The notes under the pieces were generated by a model, which worked only from the letters and a program-made list of their open reading frames with translations, made no database searches and was not told where the DNA came from. From positions 2,318 to 9,920 of the forward strand of contig JALVPE010000085.1 of NCBI GenBank assembly GCA_027031945.1: a stretch of 7,603 nucleotides of DNA. The letters run 5' to 3'. The position numbers and the translations under genes are program-made. Origin of the DNA: Candidatus Moraniibacteriota bacterium. Its GTDB lineage: Bacteria > Patescibacteriota > Minisyncoccia > Moranbacterales > GCA-2747515. Positions 1 to 4,895 of this stretch are shown in pieces (position 1 is the first letter of the stretch; each line of letters starts with the position of its first letter).

Positions 1-4
1 TTGT

Positions 5-32
5 TTGCATATATTCAAAAATATGATATAGT
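5..32 (+). promoter_or_regulatory. Possible sigma-70-type promoter for the 172-804 gene
   Basis: TTGCAT (5-10) and TATAGT (27-32) are separated by 16 bases. The -10 box matches five of six consensus positions but the -35 only three. An alternative -10, TATGAT, lies at 22-27. Transcription would start near 39, giving a leader of about 130 nt that begins with the hairpins at 36-103. The region is AT-rich, so a chance match is quite possible. Confidence 0.35.
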
Positions 33-35
33 AAC

Positions 36-103
36 ACATTACAAGTATTTGTAATGTTGTCTCTCTTTTGTAATAAAAATTATTATTTTATTGTAAAAGA
101 GAG
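36..103 (+). promoter_or_regulatory. Two consecutive leader hairpins upstream of the 172-804 gene
   Basis: The first hairpin has perfect 9-bp arms, ACATTACAA (36-44) and TTGTAATGT (49-57), around a 4-nt loop. The second begins three bases later. Its 18-nt arms (61-78 and 86-103) pair fully with two G-U wobbles around a 7-nt loop. Neither is followed by a clean T-run, so they look less like terminators than like 5' leader structures that could affect mRNA stability or translation of the gene at 172. The first could instead be the end of a transcript entering from the left. The pairing is seen directly; the function is inferred. Confidence 0.5.
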
Positions 104-171
104 TCAATGAGGCTCTGAAATAATAGGGATAGTTGTTTAACAGACGAAACCTTCATCAAAAGGAGAAAATG

Positions 172-804
172 ATGAAAAAGATTAATGTTAATGTAGTAGT
201 AATTTTGTTGGCCATAGTTACTCTTCCGATGTCATCTATGGCAATGGAGAAATCGTATAAAAAGATTAATGGCAAAGCATATCTGCGATGCCAGCCGGTA
301 CCTGATTATTCAGGTAAGGTGAACAATGTTAATGTGGGAAGTGCTGGTGATTGGTGGCTTATCAAGATGAAGCCATCTGCAGCTTGGAATTCTCCAAGGT
401 GCGTTGCCACAGGTAATGAGCTGGTTTTTGAAAACGGAAAACCGGTTAAAAATGTTATCTGTGGTAATAATATTGTTGGATTTGAAAAGATTCAGCAAAA
501 AGCTGTTGCCAAAGATGCCTGCGAGGACATCCCATGGGATGCAGTTGGAATCTGGGCTGATTTTCCTGAGGGGGCAATTGGGTCAGAGACTCAGCTGCGT
601 ACTGAGGGATTAAGGTATAAATATAAACTTGTTACTCGTAAGGGTAATAAGATTTATGCCACCAAATGTTTTAAGAAAGAAAATATTTGGTCTCTTGCAG
701 ACTTGTCTGCAAGATGGGGAGTTAAACTCTCTACCTTCAAAACCTTTGGCAATAAAGGCGATGGAGGTAACCTGGCAACGCTTGTTATTGGCGTTGTCAA
801 ATGA
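172..804 (+). CDS. Secreted protein of unknown function with LysM-like C-terminus
   Basis: This is a 210-residue exported protein that I do not recognise. The start at 172 is chosen because AAGGAG (160-165) sits 6 bases upstream. ATG 169 is only 3 bases from it, and the TTG at 133 would put 13 residues before the signal peptide. The N-terminus is a classic Sec signal: MKK, a hydrophobic run to about residue 18, then S-M-A with likely cleavage after Ala24. The mature part has five cysteines (40, 77, 97, 117, 166) and is rich in Trp and Gly. Residues about 166-210 read like a degenerate LysM (peptidoglycan-binding) module: IWSLA, then RWGVKLSTFKTFGN, then a closing hydrophobic strand. That similarity is my reading of the pattern, not a search result. 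The gene is a single unit: it has its own leader and a terminator starting 5 bases after the stop. Confidence 0.85.
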   Translation: MKKINVNVVVILLAIVTLPMSSMAMEKSYKKINGKAYLRCQPVPDYSGKVNNVNVGSAGDWWLIKMKPSAAWNSPRCVATGNELVFENGKPVKNVICGNNIVGFEKIQQKAVAKDACEDIPWDAVGIWADFPEGAIGSETQLRTEGLRYKYKLVTRKGNKIYATKCFKKENIWSLADLSARWGVKLSTFKTFGNKGDGGNLATLVIGVVK

Positions 805-809
805 CCAAA

Positions 810-850
810 GAGGTGTGTACACTATCGATGTGTACCACCTCCTTTTTATT
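810..850 (+). terminator. Rho-independent terminator of the 172-804 gene
   Basis: GAGGTG (810-815) pairs with CACCTC (836-841), and GTACAC (817-822) pairs with GTGTAC (830-835). One T is bulged at 816 and the loop is 7 nt (823-829). A T-rich tail, TTTTTATT, follows at 843-850. The hairpin starts 5 bases after the TGA stop, which is typical spacing. Confidence 0.85.
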
Positions 851-861
851 TTGTGATAAAT

Positions 862-890
862 TTGACACAAGCATGTTGTAGTGATATGCT
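862..890 (+). promoter_or_regulatory. Promoter of a putative small RNA
   Basis: A perfect consensus -35, TTGACA (862-867), is followed after exactly 17 bases by TATGCT (885-890), which matches four of six -10 positions. It lies just past the previous gene's terminator, so it would start a new transcript near 897. No gene with a ribosome binding site follows before the terminator at 929-970. Confidence 0.6.
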
Positions 891-896
891 GTACTA

Positions 897-970
897 TCAC
901 AGTTGGTTTTTTCGGCAATAGGATTGTTCCGGGGCAATTTTTAACAAATTGTACCCGGTTTTTTTATTTT
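897..970 (+). ncRNA. Candidate small RNA of about 70 nt
   Basis: The interval is set by a predicted transcription start (about 7 nt after the -10 at 885-890) and a terminator hairpin ending in a T-run. The transcript would be about 70 nt. It would hold a short unpaired 5' part with a T-run at 907-912 and a weak CAAT/ATTG pairing, then the terminator stem. It has no plausible reading frame: the only ATG (886) lies inside the -10 box and closes after 11 codons. It could be an independent sRNA or a leader/attenuator for the operon at 1168, though that operon has its own promoter downstream at 993. No known RNA family was recognised. Confidence 0.4.
929..970 (+). terminator. Rho-independent terminator of the putative small RNA
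   Basis: CCGGG (929-933) pairs with CCCGG (954-958), and CAATTT (935-940) pairs with AAATTG (946-951). A small internal loop (G934 against TA 952-953) separates the two stems, and the hairpin loop is TTAAC. Seven Ts (959-965) follow, then ATTTT. It is too far from the 804 stop to be needed for that gene, which already has its own terminator. Confidence 0.8.
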
Positions 971-992
971 ATTTTATATCCAATTCAGGTTG

Positions 993-1021
993 TTGACTTT
1001 TTGTTGAGTTTGTAGTATAAT
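993..1021 (+). promoter_or_regulatory. Strong sigma-70-type promoter of the three-gene secreted operon
   Basis: TTGACT (993-998, five of six matches) and a perfect TATAAT (1016-1021) are separated by 17 bases. Transcription would start near 1028, leaving a leader of about 140 nt before the ATG at 1168. This is the closest match to consensus in the window and suggests the operon can be highly expressed. Confidence 0.8.
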
Positions 1022-1057
1022 GAGCTGTTAAAATACGTTTGTGTTGTTTTTAGAGAT

Positions 1058-1113
1058 TTGTGCATAAATATGGGAAGTAATCGTATATTTATGCACAATC
1101 TTTATAGATTGTG
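1058..1113 (+). promoter_or_regulatory. Leader hairpin with a competing downstream stem
   Basis: TTGTGCATAAATAT (1058-1071) and its exact reverse complement (1085-1098) form a perfect 14-bp stem with a 13-nt loop. The 3' arm overlaps CACAATC (1094-1100), which can instead pair with GATTGTG (1107-1113) across a 6-nt loop. The two pairings cannot form together, which is the layout expected of an RNA switch or of a stability or translation control element. No T-run follows, so it is not a terminator. At DNA level the long dyad could also be a regulator binding site just downstream of the promoter. Confidence 0.55.
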
Positions 1114-1167
1114 ATTTGAAAAGTTTATTTAACAATTATTCTATATTTAAGCCAAGGGGGCGATATT

Positions 1168-2190
1168 ATGAAAAATATAATTTATGCAGTACTGGTAGTT
1201 GTTGCATTGTTGAGTGGCGGGTGTGCCAACCAGAAGGGCGCACCTAGTTTTGCACTGTTGCAACCAGAACAGAGTATGGTGGTTGTGCATCCAGATAAAA
1301 TGGAGGAAGAGGGTGGCACCATCGTTACATTTACTGGTGTGTTGCCAGTTCGATTCCTTGTGGAAGTTGACAATGGTGTGCGGGGTGTATGGCCACTTCC
1401 GGGAGTATCTCTTAGTGATAAAGATGCTCCAAGAATTAATGGATTTTGTTATAGCGTAGAAAAATATGCATTTAATAAAAATCCATGGGGAATACCTGCT
1501 CCTATGCAATGTGTTATTCTGAGCGATTACAAAACACTTGTTGATGGGCAATATGCATTTGCACTTACTAACAAAGATGGTGGGGTTTGGATGGCCTCAC
1601 CTATTGGAGAAGTCCAGGGATATGAATACACAATTGTAGATGATGAAACATACGATTGGCAAAAGTTTGAGAGCGATCCAGAATATGCTATAGAACTTAT
1701 GCAAGAAGTTGGGAAAACACTTCCTGTAATTAATGAAGTATGGAAAAATCGTATTGAGGGCTTTGGTGTCGAGATGACTGTCGATGATGTGCAGGAAATT
1801 CCCATAGCGGAGGGCAATCCTAAATGGGAAAAATTTCGAGAGAAATTACTTGCTGAGATGAACAGTGAATTACGTTTGCCAGATGGTGAAATTGTGGCAA
1901 GCTACTTATCAGAGGAGGACATGAAAAATCTGCTTAGACGTAATCCAGGCATTACACTGTGGCAGAAGTTTTTATCACGATTACGTTTACCGATTGGCAC
2001 GCTAGAAGTAATGGCGTTGGGTTTTGCATCAAGTATGGTTGATGGAGGTATTGCGGCATTTTTTGATACTATATGGAACGCGTGTGTTGCACGTGGAACA
2101 TGTCAAAGGCGTGATTTATCTGAGCAGATGGCACTTGTGTACCAGATGTATCAGAAAGAGCATGTCAAAAACATAACAAGAGGGCAGTGA
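1168..2190 (+). CDS. Predicted lipoprotein of unknown function, first gene of operon
   Basis: This 340-residue protein does not match a family I can name. The start is supported by AAGGGGG (1154-1160), 7 bases upstream. Residues 1-19 form a lipoprotein signal: MKN, a hydrophobic stretch, then a lipobox LSGGC with Cys19 as the predicted lipidated residue after cleavage by signal peptidase II. The next residue is Ala, so there is no Asp+2 retention signal. Residues about 50-160 look beta-rich and include Cys94 and Cys115. Residues 160-270 are charged and mostly helical. A moderately hydrophobic segment lies at about 275-303, and Cys306 and Cys312 are close together near the C-terminus. Cys pairs in an exported protein may form disulfides (inference). 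The next gene starts one base after its stop, so the two are co-transcribed and probably translationally coupled. Confidence 0.85.
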   Translation: MKNIIYAVLVVVALLSGGCANQKGAPSFALLQPEQSMVVVHPDKMEEEGGTIVTFTGVLPVRFLVEVDNGVRGVWPLPGVSLSDKDAPRINGFCYSVEKYAFNKNPWGIPAPMQCVILSDYKTLVDGQYAFALTNKDGGVWMASPIGEVQGYEYTIVDDETYDWQKFESDPEYAIELMQEVGKTLPVINEVWKNRIEGFGVEMTVDDVQEIPIAEGNPKWEKFREKLLAEMNSELRLPDGEIVASYLSEEDMKNLLRRNPGITLWQKFLSRLRLPIGTLEVMALGFASSMVDGGIAAFFDTIWNACVARGTCQRRDLSEQMALVYQMYQKEHVKNITRGQ

Positions 2191-2191
2191 C

Positions 2192-2857
2192 ATGAAAAAA
2201 ATATTTTTCATTATTGTAGTATTGTTTTTGCCATGTGTGTCTTCCGCTAGCACTGTAACTAAAAACCTTTTAAGAGATCTCGGTTTTTACGATGGCATGT
2301 GGTCAGAATTTTTGAAAAATTCTGACACTAACGCCAGTACTTGGCAGTGTGGAAAAATCAGTGGTAATGTTGTACGATATATGATAAATGGTGATGTGAT
2401 TGCATATGATGGGAAAAATCATGTGTGGTGGCATCTCTTTACGCCAATAAGTACATCTTTGCCAATTGAAGCATTGGCATTGCGCAGAGATTCTCTCGGC
2501 GTGGTAACTACACAAGACATCGTTTTGCATGAGGCTGTGTGCAGTTCACTTCCTGTGCACGTTGAAAAACGTGTAAAACAGAAAGAGAGGGTAACACAAA
2601 AGTCGATTGCTGTTGTAAAAAAGCAGAAGACTGTAAAAAGCGCAGCACCTGCTGTGAAAAAGTCACAGGTGAAAGTTACTACCAAGAAGGTGGTGGCTAA
2701 ACCAGTGGCAAAATCTGTTGCAACAAAAAAAGTAAAGCATGTGCCAGTTGTAAAGAGTACGGTCAAGAGTAGAGAACAAAAAAATAGCGGTAAGCTCACA
2801 GTTGTCAATACATGGGAACTGATGGAGTTGTATCGCAAACAAACGGAAGGAGAGTGA
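2192..2857 (+). CDS. Secreted protein with lysine-rich C-terminal region, second gene of operon
   Basis: This 221-residue protein is of unknown function. AAGAGGG (2178-2184) inside the end of the preceding gene gives 7-base spacing to the ATG, and only one base separates the two genes. Residues 1-19 form a signal peptide with likely cleavage at S-S-A after Ala19; uncleaved, it could serve as a membrane anchor. Residues about 20-120 form a compact domain with Trp51, Trp79-Trp80 and two cysteines (53 and 117) that could bridge. Residues about 125-195 are low-complexity, rich in Lys, Val and Ala with some Pro, strongly basic, and probably extended. A short, more ordered stretch follows (200-221, TVVNTWELMELYRK). 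Such a tail could bind an anionic polymer (wall, polysaccharide, nucleic acid) or span a compartment as in TonB-like proteins. Neither is shown by the sequence. Confidence 0.85.
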   Translation: MKKIFFIIVVLFLPCVSSASTVTKNLLRDLGFYDGMWSEFLKNSDTNASTWQCGKISGNVVRYMINGDVIAYDGKNHVWWHLFTPISTSLPIEALALRRDSLGVVTTQDIVLHEAVCSSLPVHVEKRVKQKERVTQKSIAVVKKQKTVKSAAPAVKKSQVKVTTKKVVAKPVAKSVATKKVKHVPVVKSTVKSREQKNSGKLTVVNTWELMELYRKQTEGE

Positions 2858-2860
2858 AAG

Positions 2861-3823
2861 ATGAAAAAAATATTTTGTATTGCCGCTTTGGGATTATTTA
2901 TTGCGTCGACTGCATATGCAGGAGACAATGAGAAAACAGGAAGTAAAATCAGATTTCGCGGATTAAAGTCCGTGGATGCGTTTAATGTAAGCTATGCCAA
3001 GTTTAGTCCTTTTAATAATGAGGATAATCAACGGCATGGTCATGGTATTGGCTTGAAGACTCGTATTCGTCCGGCTCGTATCGGCAAAGTTGATGCCGGT
3101 GGATATGGTAAGTATGCAAAGGGCAAAGGGCACACCTACAAGAAATCAAAAGATCGATGGTCCCACTATGAATATAACATCATTGGTGGCGGTGCAAGCG
3201 GTGTATATAATTATACCGCAAACACTGAAGTTAGTTTGGATCTGGGATTGCTCCATCAGAAAACGGAGTACTGGGTTCCAGATAAGAAGTTTTCTTCCCA
3301 TCAAAAGGAAAATCAGTGGGAGGTTGGAAGTGGATTCCTAACGGAGCAACGCCGCGCTGACGGTAAACTGTGGTTTCCACAGTGGAGCGTGAATATGCAT
3401 TACGTCCACCCTTTTGATGTCAGTTATTCTGACACGAAAGGACGTGGTAATGATTATGCATATGATAATCGTAGAATCAGTGCTGGTATTGCATTTGACA
3501 TCTATGATTGGTATGTCGGTGATGGTGGATACTGGAGGATTACTCCTACAGCAAATCTGAACCTTGGATATATCTGGGGTAAGAGCTCGGGTTTTTCCCA
3601 GGGCGGACTTGGTACCAAGCTTGTTTGGTATGATCAGGAAATGATTGATATCAATTTCTTGAATCCTCGCTGGGTATTTGAAGGCAATGGATCACGTCTC
3701 TATGATTTCATGGGGACAGCAAAATTAGATAACATTGTCCGTGCTATCTGGGCAGCTCAAACAAAGACATATATCTCAAAAAGAGAGCGAGCTGCGATGA
3801 TAGCGCAGGCGTCCGCAGAGTAG
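2861..3823 (+). CDS. Secreted beta-strand-rich protein, possible outer-membrane barrel, third gene of operon
   Basis: This is a 320-residue exported protein without a recognised family. AAGGAG (2847-2852) lies 8 bases before the ATG, and 3 bases separate it from the previous stop. The signal peptide ends in A-Y-A with cleavage after Ala20, a textbook signal peptidase I site. The mature protein has no cysteine and is rich in Gly, Tyr and Trp. Alternating polar/apolar stretches recur, for example at about 40-48, 121-132, 174-190, 205-218, 224-240 and 252-265, separated by charged Gly/Asn/Asp loops. This is the look of a porin-like beta-barrel. It does not end in the terminal aromatic typical of BAM substrates, and residues about 285-320 look helical and charged, so a soluble beta-rich secreted protein is a real alternative. 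Its first 16 bases (ATGAAAAAAATATTTT) are identical to those of the preceding gene. Confidence 0.85.
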   Translation: MKKIFCIAALGLFIASTAYAGDNEKTGSKIRFRGLKSVDAFNVSYAKFSPFNNEDNQRHGHGIGLKTRIRPARIGKVDAGGYGKYAKGKGHTYKKSKDRWSHYEYNIIGGGASGVYNYTANTEVSLDLGLLHQKTEYWVPDKKFSSHQKENQWEVGSGFLTEQRRADGKLWFPQWSVNMHYVHPFDVSYSDTKGRGNDYAYDNRRISAGIAFDIYDWYVGDGGYWRITPTANLNLGYIWGKSSGFSQGGLGTKLVWYDQEMIDINFLNPRWVFEGNGSRLYDFMGTAKLDNIVRAIWAAQTKTYISKRERAAMIAQASAE

Positions 3824-3838
3824 AATAATTGTTTATAG

Positions 3839-3877
3839 AAGGTCATGAATTGTGAATGCAATTTGTGGCCTTTTTTT
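3839..3877 (+). terminator. Strong rho-independent terminator of the 1168-3823 operon
   Basis: AAGGTCATGAATTG (3839-3852) pairs along its whole length with CAATTTGTGGCCTT (3859-3872), using three G-U wobbles, around a 6-nt loop. Seven Ts (3871-3877) follow. It starts 15 bases after the TAG stop and closes the operon. Confidence 0.9.
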
Positions 3878-3944
3878 ATTACTATTAAAAATTATCTGTA
3901 AGATTTGATGGCGTTGTTTACATTTTAGAAAATATTATTTGGTA

Positions 3945-3969
3945 GGGACAGTGCCTATGTGCCTGTCCG
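3945..3969. repeat. REP-like hairpin with GGACAG/CTGTCC arms
   Basis: GGACAG (3946-3951) and CTGTCC (3963-3968) are inverted arms. GC (3953-3954) and GC (3961-3962) can extend the stem past a bulged T. The GTGCC motif occurs twice within the element (3951-3955 and 3959-3963). This resembles the GGGACAG-type repetitive extragenic palindromes linked in many genomes to REP-associated (Y1) transposases; that link is from memory. A shorter relative with GGACA/TGTCC arms lies at 4856-4879. There is no T-run, so it is not a terminator. Confidence 0.5.
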
Positions 3970-4042
3970 AGATATTAGATGTACAAATAAACTTACCTGC
4001 GGGTAGACGGATTTATTCGGAATCTAGAGAACATATTAAGTG

Positions 4043-4051
4043 TGGTATAAT
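4043..4051 (+). promoter_or_regulatory. Extended -10 promoter giving a near-leaderless mRNA for 4060-4596
   Basis: TGGTATAAT matches the extended -10 consensus TGnTATAAT exactly. No good -35 lies upstream (TCTAGA at 4023-4028 is poor), which extended -10 promoters tolerate. The expected transcription start is near 4058 and the ATG is at 4060, so the transcript would have almost no leader. There is no SD sequence upstream of this start, in keeping with leaderless translation. Confidence 0.65.
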
Positions 4052-4059
4052 AAATTTAT

Positions 4060-4596
4060 ATGAAAATCAAAATAAAATTCAAATATATATTACTAGGTAT
4101 TGTGACTATTGTTTCTTTGTGCGTCACTGTCTATATTGTTTCTTTGTGTGTTCAGGCTGGTTTTGATTATGTCACTGAGTTAATTATTTTGGAGCAAAAT
4201 GATCATTATAATAAAATGCAAAAAAATATAATAAGATTGGATGGTGCCGTGGGTGCATTGCAAGGTGACGTTGATAATTTGCAAAAGAAACAATTAACTC
4301 AGGAGGAAAAAAAGTTAATGGCAAAAGAATTACGAAATTTAGAAGAAATTGGGTTAAATATTTCACGTGAAACAGGCTTTTATCAAGAGGATACAACCGT
4401 ACATTTTTTCTTTGAACCAGAAGAAAAAATTATAGAATATTTTAATCGTACTCGAAATACACCACTTTTTATAGATAGATTTGTGCGTGCCATGGAACAG
4501 GGATTATTTGAAGATTATATGACGCAAAAACAAAAAAGGATGATTATGGAAAATTATAAACTTTTGCGTACAGAAATAAAAAATGTACAAAGATAG
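4060..4596 (+). CDS. Membrane-anchored coiled-coil protein of unknown function
   Basis: This 178-residue protein is not recognised. A basic N-terminus (KIKIKFK) precedes one hydrophobic segment (about residues 9-33) that should be a signal anchor, with the rest outside the membrane. Residues about 43-100 have the heptad-like, charged pattern of a coiled coil, and the remaining C-terminal half is helical and charged. The transmembrane segment contains an in-frame tandem repeat: IVSLCV at 17-22 and again at 26-31. The start is supported by the extended -10 box ending 8 bases upstream, although no SD site is present. Its TAG stop is followed by about 300 bases of repeats and then the 3' end of the convergent minus-strand gene. 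Nothing links it functionally to its neighbours. Confidence 0.75.
   Translation: MKIKIKFKYILLGIVTIVSLCVTVYIVSLCVQAGFDYVTELIILEQNDHYNKMQKNIIRLDGAVGALQGDVDNLQKKQLTQEEKKLMAKELRNLEEIGLNISRETGFYQEDTTVHFFFEPEEKIIEYFNRTRNTPLFIDRFVRAMEQGLFEDYMTQKQKRMIMENYKLLRTEIKNVQR
4107..4151 (+). repeat. In-frame 27-bp tandem duplication inside the 4060-4596 gene
   Basis: TATTGTTTCTTTGTGCGT (4107-4124) recurs at 4134-4151 with one mismatch, at a period of 27 bases (nine codons). It duplicates IVSLCV within the predicted transmembrane segment and adds a second cysteine there. A recent duplication by replication slippage is the simplest explanation. Confidence 0.6.
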
Positions 4597-4647
4597 AGAA
4601 AAAGTGTTTTAATTTATTGTAGAGGTAGTGTAATTTATAGCACTTGT

Positions 4648-4825
4648 TGTCATTCCTGCACTTGAGCAAGCTCAAGCGTAAACTCCGGCGGGAATCCAGA
4701 ATTACAAGTAGATTCTTATATATTCAATATAATTTAAGTATAGAATATCTTAAATTTTAAAAATTTATTTTAATTATGAAATTCATATAGAATGTACTGG
4801 ATTCCCGCCTACGCGGGAATGACAG
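4648..4825. mobile_element. MITE-like element: inverted GC-rich repeats flanking an AT-rich core
   Basis: The right unit (4797-4825) contains ATTCCCGC (4801-4808), a CTAC loop and GCGGGAAT (4813-4820). The left unit (4648-4699) is its reverse complement at both ends, beginning TGTCATTCC and ending GGCGGGAATCCAG. In the left unit the loop is enlarged and holds a second hairpin, CTTGAGC (4661-4667) with GCTCAAG (4670-4676). Between the units lie 97 bases of AT-rich sequence with no gene. The ATTCCC...GGGAAT core is like the dispersed repeats known in many bacteria, such as Neisseria dRS3; that comparison is from memory. The layout is that of a small non-coding inverted-repeat element in a convergent gap. 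Confidence 0.65.
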
Positions 4826-4832
4826 TTTTTTT
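4797..4832 (+). terminator. Repeat-derived terminator downstream of 4060-4596
   Basis: The 8-bp stem ATTCCCGC/GCGGGAAT (4801-4820, CTAC loop), with CTG (4797-4799) and CAG (4823-4825) able to pair outside it, runs straight into seven Ts (4826-4832). That meets the usual rho-independent pattern on the plus strand, about 200 bases after the stop of the 4060 gene. It would protect the convergent minus-strand gene from read-through. No comparable T-run is seen on the minus-strand side. Confidence 0.55.
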
Positions 4833-4855
4833 AATTGGAAACATAAAGAATTATA

Positions 4856-4879
4856 GGACAAAGCGTCATTGACCTGTCC
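4856..4879. repeat. Short GGACA/TGTCC inverted repeat
   Basis: GGACA (4856-4860) and TGTCC (4875-4879) flank a 14-base loop in which GTC and GAC can also pair. The arms match those of the hairpin at 3946-3968, so it may be a decayed copy of the same repeat. It lies 16 bases beyond the stop of the minus-strand ligase-family gene. It could act as a weak terminator, but no clean T-run follows on either strand. Confidence 0.35.
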
Positions 4880-4895
4880 GTATTTTCTTTTGTAT

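Noticed and set aside
133..171. Earlier TTG (133) and ATG (169) starts for the first gene
   Set aside because: They would add residues before a normal MKK signal peptide, and the SD at 160-165 is best placed for the ATG at 172.
610..918. Minus-strand frame across the end of the first gene and its terminator
   Set aside because: It crosses a terminator and a promoter on the other strand, and its product shows no recognisable domain.
886..921. Possible 11-codon leader peptide in the small RNA region
   Set aside because: Its ATG lies inside the predicted -10 box and has no SD site, so the predicted transcript would not contain it.
802..2857. TGA recoded as an amino acid, as in some candidate phyla (Gracilibacteria, Absconditabacteria)
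   Set aside because: TGA ends three genes here; it is followed by a terminator in one case and by the next gene's start within four bases in the other two, so it works as a stop.
2419..2928. Long minus-strand frame (169 codons) opposite the lysine-rich gene
   Set aside because: It is antisense to two genes with signal peptides and SD sites. Its Phe/Thr/Val-rich product is the mirror of the Lys-rich codons on the other strand.
3939..4166. Plus-strand frame spanning the REP-like hairpin and the start of the 4060 gene
   Set aside because: It overlaps a repeat, a promoter and the start of a better supported gene in another frame, and its translation looks random.
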